From: Thermoanaerobaculia bacterium
Lineage (GTDB): Bacteria > Acidobacteriota > Thermoanaerobaculia > Gp7-AA8
Assembly (NCBI GenBank): GCA_017883235.1
Contig: JADGNY010000012.1
Coordinates: 18,573 to 82,572, forward strand
Reading direction: 5' to 3'
Length of the DNA stretch: 64,000 nt
Program-made: the position numbers and the translations under genes
Notes under the pieces: generated by a model
Database searches by the model: none
The model's input: only the letters and a program-made list of their open reading frames with translations
What the model was told of the DNA's origin: nothing
Shown: in pieces, positions 50,476-60,086 of the stretch
Layout of the letters: every line of letters begins with the position of its first letter
Position numbering within the stretch: the stretch's first letter is position 1

Positions 50476-50833
50476 GAGCATCTTTCGCGATGTTCTCGAG
50501 TCGTTGCGCGACCGTATCGAGGGGACGCTCGCCGTCACTCTCATCGCTCTCGACGGCATCGCCATCGAGACGATCAGCGACGGCTCGGTGCCGCTGGACG
50601 TCATGGGCGCCGAGTTCGGAGGCTTCATCAAGTCGGTGCGGCTATCCAACACCGACCTCAATACGGGCGACGTTTTGCAGCTCTCGCTCGTCACCGAGAA
50701 GTACATTATCTTGCTCTCGGCGGTCACGCCGGAGTACTTTCTCCTGCTCGTGATGCGGCCGGACGGCAATTACGGTCGTGCACGGCACGAACTGGCGAAA
50801 GCGAAGTACGCGCTTCGCGAAGAGCTGGTCTGA
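50468..50833 (+). CDS. Roadblock/LC7-domain protein
   Basis: 121 residues, GTG start overlapping the TPR gene. A single roadblock/LC7 fold: IFRDVLESLRDRIEGTLAVTLI, then DGIAIETI, VMGAEFGGFIKSVRL, LSLVTEKYIILLSAVTPEYFLLLVM and the C-terminal helix ARHELAKAKYALREEL. In bacteria such proteins (MglB) act as GTPase-activating partners of Ras-like MglA in polarity and type IV pilus motility. No MglA is in the window. Its place after a TPR protein and ahead of accB is worth noting. Confidence 0.8.
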   Translation: MRKSIFRDVLESLRDRIEGTLAVTLIALDGIAIETISDGSVPLDVMGAEFGGFIKSVRLSNTDLNTGDVLQLSLVTEKYIILLSAVTPEYFLLLVMRPDGNYGRARHELAKAKYALREELV

Positions 50834-50842
50834 GGTAGCGAA

Positions 50843-51340
50843 TTGAATTTCAAAGAGATACTCGAACTGATCGACAAAGTTGCGGACCGCGGCATCGCCG
50901 GCGTTGAGATCGAACAGGCCGGCCTGAAAGTCCGAATCGACGGCAAGTCGACGGAGCCGCAGGTCATCCACTCCTACGCCGGAGACCGGCCCGCCGCCCC
51001 TCCCGTCTATATGCCGCCGGCGGCTCCGCCTCCACCACCCACGGCAGCGGAGAAGGCCGCCACGGCGAAGGCGGAAGAAGACGCGGCCGAGGTGGGGCTT
51101 CACGTCATCACCTCACCGATCGTAGGCACGTTCTATCGCTCGGCGAATCCTGAGTCTGAGCCGTTCGTCAACATCGGCGACCGCATCGTCAAAGGGCAGG
51201 TTCTCTGCATCATCGAAGCGATGAAGCTGATGAACGAGATCGAGTCGGACGTCGACGGCGTCGTGACCAGGATCTACCCCCAGAACGGACAGCCCATCGA
51301 GTATGGGGAGAAGCTTTTCGCGGTGAAACTCTCTTCGTAG
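50843..51340 (+). CDS. accB: Biotin carboxyl carrier protein of acetyl-CoA carboxylase
   Basis: 165 residues, starting with TTG (GAGGTAGCGAA before it). N-terminal helix [21 protein letters not shown], a Pro/Ala-rich linker ([17 protein letters not shown]) and the biotinyl domain (about 85-165: [22 protein letters not shown], biotin-accepting Lys in [17 protein letters not shown]). It carries the carboxyl group for malonyl-CoA formation. accC follows after 3 bases. Confidence 0.95.
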   Translation: MNFKEILELIDKVADRGIAGVEIEQAGLKVRIDGKSTEPQVIHSYAGDRPAAPPVYMPPAAPPPPPTAAEKAATAKAEEDAAEVGLHVITSPIVGTFYRSANPESEPFVNIGDRIVKGQVLCIIEAMKLMNEIESDVDGVVTRIYPQNGQPIEYGEKLFAVKLSS

Positions 51341-51343
51341 CCT

Positions 51344-52699
51344 ATGCCAGCAATCACGAAAGTCCTGATCGCCAACCGCGGCGAGATCGCGCTGCGCGTC
51401 ATTCTGGCCTGCAAGGAGATGGGTTTGAAGACGGTGGCCGTCCACTCGGAGCCTGACCGAGATGCGCTTCACGTCCGCTACGCCGACGACGACGTCTGCA
51501 TCGGTCCGGCGGCGTCGCGGCAGAGTTACCTGAACATCTCCTCGATCATCGCCGCCGCGGAGATCACCGGCGCCGATGCCATCCATCCCGGCTATGGTTT
51601 CCTCGCCGAGAACGCGCACTTCGCTGAGATCGCCGGCGAGTGCGGGCTGACGTTCATCGGGCCGACACCGGAGTCGATCCGCCTCATGGGCAACAAGGCC
51701 GTGGCGCGCGACACGGCAAAGAAGGCGGGTGTCCCGATCCTTCCCGGCAGCGACGGGCCGGTACGGACGTCCGACGAGGCGCGCGAGATCGCCCAGGCCA
51801 TCGGGTTCCCCGTGATCCTCAAAGCGTCTGCCGGCGGCGGCGGACGCGGTATGCGCATCTGCGCTGACGAAACCCAGTTGCAGGGCGCGTTCGAAACGGC
51901 CCGGAATGAGGCCGAGCGCGCTTTCGGATCGGCCGATGTCTACATCGAGAAGTACCTCCAGCATCCTCGCCATATTGAGATCCAGGTCTTCGGCGACACG
52001 TTTGGCCGCGTCGTGCACCTCGGCGAGCGCGAATGCTCGATCCAGCGCCGGCATCAGAAGCTGATCGAAGAGTCGCCGTCACCGGTGCTGACGAAAGAGC
52101 TCCGTGAGGCCATGGGTGACGCGGCGATCAAGTTGTGCAAGTCGGTCGACTACGTGAACGCCGGCACGATCGAGTTCCTCTTTCAGGATGGCGAGTTTTA
52201 CTTCATGGAGATGAACACGCGCATCCAGGTCGAGCACCCGGTTACCGAGGAAGTGACGGGCATCGATCTGGTGAAGGAGCAGATTCGCGTCGCCGCCGGG
52301 CTGCCGCTGTCCGTGCCCCTCGGCGACTTCCATCTGCGCGGGCACGCCATGGAGTTCCGCATCAACGCCGAGGACCCGGTCACCTTCGCGCCGAACCCGG
52401 GAAAGATTCGCGAGTTCCACCTTCCGGGCGGGCCGGGCGTGCGCGTCGATACCGCTGCATATCGCGACTATGTGATCCCGCCGCACTACGACTCGCTCAT
52501 CGCCAAGCTGGTCATCCGCGGGAAGGATCGCGCCGAGGTCCTGGCGCGCGCCCGCCGCGCGCTCGAGCAGTTCATCATTGAGGGCGTGAAGACGTCCATT
52601 CCGCTCGATCGCGCCATCGTCAACAACGAGCGCTTCATCCGCGGCGACTTCTCCACGAGGTTTATGGAGGAGTTCGAGTGGGGAAGGACAGTGGATTAG
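51344..52699 (+). CDS. accC: Biotin carboxylase subunit of acetyl-CoA carboxylase
   Basis: 451 residues, full length. ATP-grasp enzyme: [51 protein letters not shown] (glycine-rich ATP loop), [20 protein letters not shown] and the active site [20 protein letters not shown]. It carboxylates biotin on AccB with bicarbonate. Its last two codons and stop (GTG GAT TAG) lie inside the left arm of a palindromic element (52689-52774). Confidence 0.97.
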   Translation: MPAITKVLIANRGEIALRVILACKEMGLKTVAVHSEPDRDALHVRYADDDVCIGPAASRQSYLNISSIIAAAEITGADAIHPGYGFLAENAHFAEIAGECGLTFIGPTPESIRLMGNKAVARDTAKKAGVPILPGSDGPVRTSDEAREIAQAIGFPVILKASAGGGGRGMRICADETQLQGAFETARNEAERAFGSADVYIEKYLQHPRHIEIQVFGDTFGRVVHLGERECSIQRRHQKLIEESPSPVLTKELREAMGDAAIKLCKSVDYVNAGTIEFLFQDGEFYFMEMNTRIQVEHPVTEEVTGIDLVKEQIRVAAGLPLSVPLGDFHLRGHAMEFRINAEDPVTFAPNPGKIREFHLPGGPGVRVDTAAYRDYVIPPHYDSLIAKLVIRGKDRAEVLARARRALEQFIIEGVKTSIPLDRAIVNNERFIRGDFSTRFMEEFEWGRTVD

Positions 52700-52774
52700 T
52701 AGATTAGTGGATCAGTAGATTAGAAAGACGACATCGTGTTCTGATCTACTGATCACTAATCTACTAATCCACTG
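52689..52774. repeat. Intergenic palindrome of GATTAGTA words between accC and aroK
   Basis: The left arm 52689-52723 and right arm 52741-52774 are inverse to each other at nearly every position; each is an iteration of GGATTAGTAGATTAGT. The left arm includes the accC stop codon and the right arm ends 6 bases before the aroK ATG. It could work as a terminator or processing site within the transcript. Confidence 0.9.
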
Positions 52775-52780
52775 CCTCTC

Positions 52781-53326
52781 ATGAAAATCTTCCTGGTCGG
52801 CTTCATGGGCGCCGGCAAGACGACAGCCGGCCGCGAGCTGGCTTCGCGGATCGGTGCCCCCTTTTTTGACCTCGATGAATTGATCGAGTCGGCGGAGAAG
52901 GGCTCGATCAAGGACATTTTCGCCCAGCATGGCGAGCCGTACTTTCGCAAACGCGAGCGCGATGTACTCCGTTCGACGCGCCACCTCGAAAGCGCCGTTG
53001 TGGCCACCGGCGGGGGAACGTTCACGTTCGACGAGAACATTCAGTTCATCCAATCCGAGGGGCTTTCCGTATATCTTTCAGCACCGTACTCGCTGTTGCG
53101 CAGCCGCATCGGAGACAAAGCCGCCGAGCGGCCGCTCTTCCGCGACGACGTTGCCGCCCACGAGCTCTACAACGGCCGCATCCGATACTACCGAATGGCC
53201 GACATCACCATCGAGGTCCGCGAAGAGGAGACGACGAATGAGATCGTCGAGCGTCTCCTGCTGGAACTGCCGAAGGGTTTCCTCGACCCGGTGAATCGCG
53301 CACCGTGGAGAGGAGCGCGCACGTGA
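52781..53326 (+). CDS. aroK: Shikimate kinase
   Basis: 181 residues. Walker A GFMGAGKTTAGREL, shikimate-binding DLDELIES, Walker B-like ATGGGTFTF, and the lid region SRIGDKAAERPLFRDD. The shikimate-binding motif DxD is DLD here. It phosphorylates shikimate for chorismate synthesis. It overlaps the next gene by 4 bases (GTGA). The palindrome before it leaves only CTCTC ahead of the ATG, so there is no normal ribosome binding site. Confidence 0.93.
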   Translation: MKIFLVGFMGAGKTTAGRELASRIGAPFFDLDELIESAEKGSIKDIFAQHGEPYFRKRERDVLRSTRHLESAVVATGGGTFTFDENIQFIQSEGLSVYLSAPYSLLRSRIGDKAAERPLFRDDVAAHELYNGRIRYYRMADITIEVREEETTNEIVERLLLELPKGFLDPVNRAPWRGART

Positions 53327-54063
53327 GAGCACTCGTCGTCAGCGACCTGCATTCGAACGCCGAGGCGCTGCGTGTGGTCATGAACCGCGTCCGCCGCAAG
53401 AAGTTCGATCAGGTGATCTGCCTGGGCGATTTCGTCGGCTACGGCGCGCAGCCGAATCAGGTTCTCGACACGATGCGCACGATGAAGGCGCCGAAGCTCT
53501 ACATCCGCGGCAACCACGACCGCGTCGCGGCGGGCCTCGATCACGCGGACGGCTTCAACAACGCCGCCAAGGCCGCGGCGCTCTGGACCCGCGATCACCT
53601 CTCCGCCCGCAACCGGCACTTCCTGGAGAAGCTCCCCCTCGGTCCACTCGAACGGGAAGGAGTGCTGATCTGTCATGGCGCTCCGCACAACGAAGACGAG
53701 TACGTGTTTCACGAGGGTCACGCCCGCGAGGTCTTCGATTCCACCACCGCACCGATCATCCTCTACGGGCACACACATCTGCCGGTGATTTTCTCCATCG
53801 ATCGCCAGCACCGCGTCCATGGTGTCGCCGTGCGCGGCGATGTGGTCGTCCGCCTCGACAGCGAGCACCGCTACCTGATCAACCCGGGCTCGGTCGGCCA
53901 GCCGCGCGACCGCAATCCGGCGTCGTCGTTCATCATCTTCGATTCAAAGCGGCTGACCGTGCAGTTCTTCCGCGTCGCCTATGACGTGGGAAAGACGCAG
54001 GCCTCGATTCTGAAAGCCGGTCTGCCGGAGATCCTCGCGCAGCGTTTGCAGTACGGGACGTGA
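53323..54063 (+). CDS. YfcE/MJ0936-type metallophosphoesterase
   Basis: 246 residues from the GTG at 53323. Phosphoesterase blocks in order: ALVVSDLHSN (metal site), VICLGDFVGYG, YIRGNHDRVAAG, ILICHGAPH-like segment in VLICHGAPHNEDE, and ILYGHTHLPVIF. It hydrolyses phosphodiester or phosphomonoester bonds with two metal ions; the substrate is unknown. In other bacteria such proteins act on cyclic nucleotides or nucleic-acid ends. It is coupled to aroK by a 4-base overlap. Confidence 0.9.
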   Translation: MRALVVSDLHSNAEALRVVMNRVRRKKFDQVICLGDFVGYGAQPNQVLDTMRTMKAPKLYIRGNHDRVAAGLDHADGFNNAAKAAALWTRDHLSARNRHFLEKLPLGPLEREGVLICHGAPHNEDEYVFHEGHAREVFDSTTAPIILYGHTHLPVIFSIDRQHRVHGVAVRGDVVVRLDSEHRYLINPGSVGQPRDRNPASSFIIFDSKRLTVQFFRVAYDVGKTQASILKAGLPEILAQRLQYGT

Positions 54064-54090
54064 GGGTCGTCGAGGCCTATAGTGTGTTGA

Positions 54091-55620
54091 ATGAATGGGC
54101 CGATTCCGGATCCTCCTGATCGTTCGTTCTGGGATGCCTCTCCCACCCTTCGCGAACTTCTTCAACGGACGCTGTCCGCGGGCGAGTTTGCCTGGTCCGA
54201 GCCGCGGTTGCGCGAGATGGGAGAGCTTGCCTCGCGCGTGGTCGCGCCGCTGGCGGCGGTTGCGGACCGCGAGTGGCCCCGGCTGGTAACGCGGACGCCC
54301 GCCGGCGAGCCGGTCAACCGCGTCGATTACCATCCGTCGTACCGCGAGATGGAGCGGATCGCTTACGGTTCCGGCATGGTGGCGATGAAGTACGAGCCGG
54401 CTGTTCTTGCCGGCCACGCTCCGTCGATCCACGTCGTGACCTTCGCCCTCGGCTACCTCTTCGCGATGGCTGAGATCGGTCTGTATTGTCCGCTCTGCAT
54501 GACCGACGGCGTCGCGCGCATCATCACCCGTCACGGCACGGCCGGACAGGTGGAACGCGTCGTTCCGCGGATGGGAGCGCGGAACGCGGCGGACCGCTGG
54601 ACCGGCGCGATGTTCGTGACCGAGCGCGCCGGCGGCTCGGACGTCGGCGCGAATGAGATGATCGCCCGGCGCGGGCACGACGGCAGATGGCGGCTCACCG
54701 GACGGAAGTGGTTCTGCTCCAACGTCGATGCGCAGGCAGTCCTCGTCACTGCACGCCCCGAGGGAGCACCGGCCGGAACGAAGGGTCTGCGGACGTTTCT
54801 GCTGCTCCCGCACCAGAGCACGGGCGTGGAGATCGAGAGGCTGAAGGACAAACTCGGCGTGCGCTCGATGCCCACGGGTGAGGTGCGGCTGAGCGAGACG
54901 GAGGTCGAAGAGGTCGGCGGATTCGGCCCGATGCTCGAGATGATGAACCTCTCGCGTCTGTACAACTCGGTGGCGGCCGTGGCGGTGATCGGTCGGGCGC
55001 TGCACGAGGCGCGTCACTACGCCGGACTTCGGCGCGCCTTCGGCCGGTCCGTCATCGAGCACCCGCTGGCCGCCGAGACGCTACGCGACCTGGAGGCGGA
55101 GCATCTCGCGGCGCAGCTACTGACGTTCGCCTGCGTTGAGATGCTCGATCGCGCCGATGGTGGCGATGCCGAGGCGGCGCGCGCGCATCGCACGCTCGTC
55201 CCGATCGTCAAGGCCGTAACCGGTAAGCTCGCCGTTCCTTGTGTCTCCGAGGCGATGGAGCTCATCGGTGGAAACGGCTACATCGAGGAATCGCCGCTTC
55301 CCCGCCTTCTGCGCGATGCCCAGGTGCTCCCGATCTGGGAAGGGACGACGAATATCCTCGTGCTGGATGCGTTGCGCGTCGCGCGCAAGGAGCGCGGACA
55401 TGAGCTTCTGCTCGCGCGGATCGGCAAGCAGTTCCCCGGCGAGGCCGAGGCGATCGGCGCCGCGTTCGCGGGGCTCGATGAGCGGGCAGCCCGCGGATGG
55501 GTCGACCGGTTGGCGCGCGCGTTCGAGCTGACACTGCTGGCGGAGGCCGGCCTTACCGGCGCCCTCGATCGCCTGCAGCGCCGGCCGCTCGGGCTCATCC
55601 CCGGCGCGAGAATGGCCTGA
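54091..55620 (+). CDS. Acyl-CoA dehydrogenase (AidB-like branch)
   Basis: 509 residues, longer than the usual 380-400. FAD fold with [69 protein letters not shown] and, in the C-terminal domain, [20 protein letters not shown] and [17 protein letters not shown], as in AidB-type enzymes. The extra N-terminal region and a C-terminal helix pair agree with AidB. Oxidises acyl-CoA or, in AidB, takes part in the alkylation response. It converges with the next gene; the stops are 2 bases apart. Confidence 0.9.
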   Translation: MNGPIPDPPDRSFWDASPTLRELLQRTLSAGEFAWSEPRLREMGELASRVVAPLAAVADREWPRLVTRTPAGEPVNRVDYHPSYREMERIAYGSGMVAMKYEPAVLAGHAPSIHVVTFALGYLFAMAEIGLYCPLCMTDGVARIITRHGTAGQVERVVPRMGARNAADRWTGAMFVTERAGGSDVGANEMIARRGHDGRWRLTGRKWFCSNVDAQAVLVTARPEGAPAGTKGLRTFLLLPHQSTGVEIERLKDKLGVRSMPTGEVRLSETEVEEVGGFGPMLEMMNLSRLYNSVAAVAVIGRALHEARHYAGLRRAFGRSVIEHPLAAETLRDLEAEHLAAQLLTFACVEMLDRADGGDAEAARAHRTLVPIVKAVTGKLAVPCVSEAMELIGGNGYIEESPLPRLLRDAQVLPIWEGTTNILVLDALRVARKERGHELLLARIGKQFPGEAEAIGAAFAGLDERAARGWVDRLARAFELTLLAEAGLTGALDRLQRRPLGLIPGARMA

Positions 55621-55622
55621 AG

Positions 55623-56303
55623 CTACTGCCGGTGGCCGACGACGATGATCCGCTCGGAGTGGTCATGAAACGGGGCTTCGTTGAAATCGCCCCAGACGCT
55701 TTCGACGTGAAGACCGGCGTCAGCCAGATGATCGACCTCCTGCCGCGACCACGACCGCATGAGCGAGGTCGCGCCGGCGGTCTGGTAGCGATAGCTGACG
55801 CGCCAGATGGAGGGAACGCCGGCCGGGATCCACGACTCCTCGACGATTCCGCGGCGAATATCCCTCTTCCCACCGTGACGATACAATCCCTCGAGAACGA
55901 CCCGGCCGTCGGGTGTCAGATGATCGGCGATGAGACGGACGACTCTCGCGCGATCCTCAATCGAGGTCAGATGCGCCATTGGATCGTCGGCGAGCACGAT
56001 CAGGTCGAACTTCGCTGCGAAGGCGAATCGGCGGAGATCTGCGGCCACGAGGCGCGCTCGTGGTGCTCTTCCTGCTGCGTGCCGGAGCATTTCGATGAGG
56101 AGATCGACACCGATTACAGTGGCGTGCCTGCTCAGCACCTCGGTGACTCGGCCCGTTCCGCAACCGAGCTCCAGAATCCGGGTCGCGCCCCAGCGGGCGG
56201 CCATCGCTTCCCAGAACGGAAGATCGCCGCGATCGGCGAGGGAGTCGTCGTAGAAAGGAAGGATCGCGTCGTAGTACCGCCGGATCTCTTCGATGTCCGT
56301 CAT
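55623..56303 (-). CDS. Class I SAM-dependent methyltransferase
   Basis: 226 residues from the ATG at 56303; the track's 56321 start is an alternative. Rossmann-fold methyltransferase: RYYDAILPFYDDSLADRGDL, motif I ILELGCGTGRVTEVLSR, acidic loop VIGVDLLIEML, and motif IV DLIVLADDPMAHLTS. The C-terminal strands (DLHVESVWGDFNEAPFHDH-like part) are typical. It methylates a small molecule or lipid; the target is unknown. It is divergent from the glycosyltransferase at 56327. Confidence 0.9.
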   Translation of the reverse strand: MTDIEEIRRYYDAILPFYDDSLADRGDLPFWEAMAARWGATRILELGCGTGRVTEVLSRHATVIGVDLLIEMLRHAAGRAPRARLVAADLRRFAFAAKFDLIVLADDPMAHLTSIEDRARVVRLIADHLTPDGRVVLEGLYRHGGKRDIRRGIVEESWIPAGVPSIWRVSYRYQTAGATSLMRSWSRQEVDHLADAGLHVESVWGDFNEAPFHDHSERIIVVGHRQ

Positions 56304-56326
56304 CGGGATCGTTTGATGCAAACCTC

Positions 56327-57385
56327 ATGGCGCGATTGATCTTCGTCACCGGTACACCCGCAACCGTGGCCGGAGGGAGCGGCACATGGGTGGGGATCTC
56401 GGTTCTTCGCGACGCCATCGTGGCACTCGGGCACGAGGTCACGATCCTCGCTCCTCCCCCGCGGGCCGGCCGGGAGACGACGCTTTCCCGCATTCTGTTC
56501 AACGTTCGGATCCGCAAAGAGCTGCGGTCGCCGCGCGCCGACGCCGTGATCGGCTTCGATCTCGACGGCGTCTTCGCCCCGCGGAGCGGATGCCGACACA
56601 TTGCCGCGATCAAGGGGGTCCTTGCGGACGAAGCGCGATACGAACATGGCGCCAGCCGGATCGCGCTTGCGGTCCAGGCACAGCTCGAACGGTGGCACGT
56701 TCATCGGGCCGGCCGCGTGATCACGACAAGCGTCTATTCATCCGGCCGTATCGCGAAGTTCTACGGCTCGACGGCCAGCAAGATCGTCGTCGTTCCGGAG
56801 TTGATCGATCTCGATGCCTGGCAGGCAGCGCTGTCCGTGGCCCCGCGCAAAGAGGGGCCGCCGCGGATTCTTTGTGTCGCGCATCTCTATCCGCGCAAGG
56901 GTGTGGACACGCTCCTGCGCGCCTTCGCACGCGTGACGGCGGGCGCCGTCCTGAGAGTCGTCGGAATCGGTCCCGAGAGTGGACGGCTGGCACTTCTCGC
57001 GCGCGATCTGGGAATCACCGGCCGCGTGCATTTCCTCGGACATCTACCCTTTGCCGATCTCGCCGCCGAGTATCGAAACGCCGGCATCTTTGCTCTGCCG
57101 ACGGAACAGGAAGGCTTCGGTATCGTCTTTCTCGAGGCGATGGCATCTTCGCTCCCCATCATCGCCACCCGGGTGGCCGCGGTGCCGGAGGTCGTAGCGG
57201 ATGGCGTAACGGCGTTGCTCATCGATCCGGGCGACGAGACGGCGCTCACGCAGGCAGTCGAGGACCTCCTGGATGACTCCAATCTTCGAACGAGACTCGG
57301 AAACGCCGGACGAAAGCATGTGGCTCGGTTCGATGCACCGGTTGTAGCGCGGCAGTTCCTTTCAGCTATTGGAATCGCGGACTGA
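56327..57385 (+). CDS. GT4-family glycosyltransferase
   Basis: 352 residues with GT-B fold. N-domain: IFVTGTPATVAGGSGTWVGIS, GHEVTILAPPPRAGRE, ITTSVYSSGRIAKFYG; C-domain: ILCVAHLYPRKGVDTLLRAF, VVGIGPESGRLALLARDLG, FLGHLPFADLAAEYRNAG and the nucleotide-sugar site ALPTEQEGFGIVFLEAMASSLP (E-x7-E). It transfers a sugar from a nucleotide donor, probably to a lipid or polysaccharide. The neighbouring methyltransferase might act on the same product. Confidence 0.92.
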   Translation: MARLIFVTGTPATVAGGSGTWVGISVLRDAIVALGHEVTILAPPPRAGRETTLSRILFNVRIRKELRSPRADAVIGFDLDGVFAPRSGCRHIAAIKGVLADEARYEHGASRIALAVQAQLERWHVHRAGRVITTSVYSSGRIAKFYGSTASKIVVVPELIDLDAWQAALSVAPRKEGPPRILCVAHLYPRKGVDTLLRAFARVTAGAVLRVVGIGPESGRLALLARDLGITGRVHFLGHLPFADLAAEYRNAGIFALPTEQEGFGIVFLEAMASSLPIIATRVAAVPEVVADGVTALLIDPGDETALTQAVEDLLDDSNLRTRLGNAGRKHVARFDAPVVARQFLSAIGIAD

Positions 57386-57386
57386 C

Positions 57387-57468
57387 GGAGCGCCCTGACG
57401 TCTCGCCCCCGGGCTGCAAGACTCCAGACCTTCGCCTGGTAACCTCAGCGGCGAGACGCCAGCGCTCC
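57387..57468 (+). terminator. Palindrome behind the glycosyltransferase gene
   Basis: GGAGCGCCCTGACGTCTCGCC (57387-57407) is the near inverse of GGCGAGACGCCAGCGCTCC (57450-57468), with a 42-base loop. It starts one base after the stop codon. There is no T-run. Confidence 0.6.
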
Positions 57469-57648
57469 TTGGCGATTCATCGACTGACCTGCCCACGGGA
57501 CGTGGTGTCCTCGCGGGAGGAGAGACCGGGCCCTCGCACAGCATGCAGTCGAAGCTAAGTCACTGAAAACAAGCATGAGAAGCTCTGCCGTTCCGTGGCA
57601 TGCCGGACGCACTCCAACCGCTTGGAGAAACATCGAGAGGAACCCGCC

Positions 57649-59760
57649 ATGCGCAAGTCCACTATCTTTCTTCTTGCAGCAATCGCAGCCGTGGCACTGC
57701 CGTCGTATGCGCGCGACCGTAGCCACTCCTACATCACGTATGACGACGGCGATTCGTCCATTCGCCAGTCCGAGGATGGGCGCGACGTCGATACGCGCCT
57801 CAATATGCCGGTTTTTCCGGGCGATCAGGTGACCACCGGACGCCGCGGCCGGATCGAGATCCGCATGGCTGACGGCAACGTCATCGCCCTCGATCGCTCC
57901 ACCTCTGTCGAGTTCAAGTCGATCCTCGATTCGTATGACGGAGACTCGGAGCAGACCGTCGTCGAGCTTCACTACGGTCATGTCGCCATTCAGCGCGATG
58001 ACGACATGCGCCAGCTCCTCCGGCTCGATACCGGGAACGCCAGCTATGCCGCCAGCGACATCGCCATCTACGCCGTGGAAACCGATACGAAGGGCCACGA
58101 CCGCGTAACCGTGTTCGACGGGACGATGGAAGTCCGCACGCCTGCGCGTACGACGCGCCTGCGCGAAGGCGAAGAAGCGCATGTCGACGACGCCGGGATC
58201 TACGACCTACTCGCGTCCCACAACACCGCCGACGAGTTCGAGCGCTGGTTCAACCTGCGTGCAACGAAGTACAGCACTGCCAGCGGCCGCTATCTCGATC
58301 GTTCCCTTGCGTACTCCGAGGCCGACCTCGGATCGAACGGCGCATGGTTCTTCGCCGCCAACTACGGCGGCTGGTGCTGGCGCCCGCACGTCGCTGCCGG
58401 CTGGCGTCCCTACAACAACGGCTACTGGCGTCACAGCCCCGGCGGCGTCCTCGTGTGGGTCTCGTACGACCCGTGGGGATGGGTGCCCTACCACTACGGC
58501 CGCTGGGCGTATGACCCGTCCTACGGATGGGTGTGGTTGCCGGGTGCGGCCTATGCGCCGGCCTGGGTCTATTGGATGTACGGACCAAGCTACATCGGCT
58601 GGGCGCCGATGGGCTGGTACGACTGCTATCTCCCCTATTACGACTGGGCCTACAGGCCATATCAGCGGGCCGGCTTCAATTATGGGGGCGGCTGGTCGGG
58701 ATGGGTCAACCCCGGCGTGGTCGACCTCCGTCCGTGGACGTTCGTTACCCCGAATCAGCTCCTGAACCGTCATGTCGATCAGGCGTCGCTCGCGGCGGAT
58801 GCAATCCGCGAACGGCTGCGCCGCGACGGCAGCAGGGGCCTGGTCAGCAGCGCGCCTGCCCGCTTCACCCGAAACGAAATCAAAGATCCGAACGCGGCGG
58901 TCGGCAATGTCTTCCGCCGTGGTATCGGTAGTGGTACCGGCAGAGAAGGTTCCGGGTCCGCGACGGATATGACACCGTTCTTCCGTCGCGACCCGGAGCT
59001 TTCCAATGCGATCCGCGAGCGCGTGGTCCGCGCCCAGCCCGTGCAGGGCGGTGGGATCATCCTCGCCAATCCTCCGCGCACCGGCGCGCCCTCGGGCGTT
59101 CCGACACCAGGCACGAGCGGGACGCTTGAAGGACGGGTGAATCGTGGCGCCGACGGCACTTTGCCGCACACCGAGTCCCCGGTCATCGGCCGCGACGGCC
59201 GTTCCGCGCAGCCGGGCGACACTACAGGTGTTCTCCGCCGCGGCGATGCCGCGAGCGGTACGAACAACACGAACGGCACGAGCGGCACCGCCAATGACTG
59301 GCGCCGCGGGCGGCCGGTCGGCCCGTCCCAGACTCCAGGGGCCGACGCGGCGCATCGCGATGCTGGCGTCCCCTCGGGTGACGTCACCCCCAAGCCGGCA
59401 GGCGGCGACAACTGGCGCGGCCGCGCCGTTGGACGTCATGGGGATAATGGTTCGTCGTCCTCGCCGGCTCCGTCCTCAGGATCGAGCCGCGACGTGCCGC
59501 GCCGAATCATCGACGGCACGGGCGGTGCGCACATTTCCCGCGGCGACGCGCCGTCGGGCGGATCATCGTCCGGTGGCTCGGTGCCGCGCGATCATTCCTC
59601 GTCCGGCGGCAGTGTGAGCAGAGATCACTCGTCATCGCCACCGCCGCAGCATTCCTCACCACCTCCGCCGGCGACGCAGTCATCGCCTCCCCCGTCGTCA
59701 TCGCACGACAGCGGATCGCATGAATCGCACAACGATGGGGGACACTCGAAGAAAGACTGA
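57649..59760 (+). CDS. FecR/DUF6600 protein with long Gly/Pro/Ser tail
   Basis: 703 residues from ATG at 57649; the 57595 start has no advantage. Signal peptide (TIFLLAAIAAVALPSYA). A FecR-like domain (about 35-150: MPVFPGDQVTTGRRGRIEIRMADGN, VELHYGHVAIQ) is followed by the DUF6600 repeat region rich in Trp/Tyr: NGYWRHSPGGVLVWVSYDPWG, WVPYHYGRWAYDPSYGWVWL, YIGWAPMGWYDCYLPYYDWA. The last 300 residues are low-complexity Gly, Pro and Ser (GSSSGGSVPRDHSSSGGS). The pair of domains is known from outer-surface proteins; role unknown. Confidence 0.85.
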   Translation: MRKSTIFLLAAIAAVALPSYARDRSHSYITYDDGDSSIRQSEDGRDVDTRLNMPVFPGDQVTTGRRGRIEIRMADGNVIALDRSTSVEFKSILDSYDGDSEQTVVELHYGHVAIQRDDDMRQLLRLDTGNASYAASDIAIYAVETDTKGHDRVTVFDGTMEVRTPARTTRLREGEEAHVDDAGIYDLLASHNTADEFERWFNLRATKYSTASGRYLDRSLAYSEADLGSNGAWFFAANYGGWCWRPHVAAGWRPYNNGYWRHSPGGVLVWVSYDPWGWVPYHYGRWAYDPSYGWVWLPGAAYAPAWVYWMYGPSYIGWAPMGWYDCYLPYYDWAYRPYQRAGFNYGGGWSGWVNPGVVDLRPWTFVTPNQLLNRHVDQASLAADAIRERLRRDGSRGLVSSAPARFTRNEIKDPNAAVGNVFRRGIGSGTGREGSGSATDMTPFFRRDPELSNAIRERVVRAQPVQGGGIILANPPRTGAPSGVPTPGTSGTLEGRVNRGADGTLPHTESPVIGRDGRSAQPGDTTGVLRRGDAASGTNNTNGTSGTANDWRRGRPVGPSQTPGADAAHRDAGVPSGDVTPKPAGGDNWRGRAVGRHGDNGSSSSPAPSSGSSRDVPRRIIDGTGGAHISRGDAPSGGSSSGGSVPRDHSSSGGSVSRDHSSSPPPQHSSPPPPATQSSPPPSSSHDSGSHESHNDGGHSKKD

Positions 59761-59845
59761 TCCGGGCAACACGTCGATGCGCGAGGAGCTCTTCAGCGAT
59801 GGAGGGCTCTTCGTGTTTCTGCCCTTCCGCTACAATCCGCCCCGA

Positions 59846-60085
59846 ATGTCCGTTTCCCTCTTCTTTGCCCTCTATTGTCTCGAGGCAGGACTCTTTTTCA
59901 TCGTCGTCCCCTGGACGCGCGTCTGGGGCATGAATCCGATTCTGCACGCCACGCCGGCGCTGCTGCTGTTGTCCGTCAATCCGTTCGTGCGCGGCTTCAT
60001 ATCGGGATTCGGTGTGGCGCACCTTCTCATCGGCATCAAAGACGTGATGCGCATCGCCGCGGCGCGAAACGGTCAGGCGGAGTGA
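59846..60085 (+). CDS. Small membrane protein, 79 aa
   Basis: From the ATG at 59846: hydrophobic segments FALYCLEAGLFFIVVPWTRVWG and HATPALLLLSVNPFVRGFISGFG with a terminal basic helix. Two membrane spans predicted. No family recognised; it begins 86 bases behind the FecR gene and ends at the start of the channel gene (GTG 60087). Co-expression with the channel is likely; a partner role is only suggested by this. Confidence 0.6.
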   Translation: MSVSLFFALYCLEAGLFFIVVPWTRVWGMNPILHATPALLLLSVNPFVRGFISGFGVAHLLIGIKDVMRIAAARNGQAE

Positions 60086-60086
60086 C

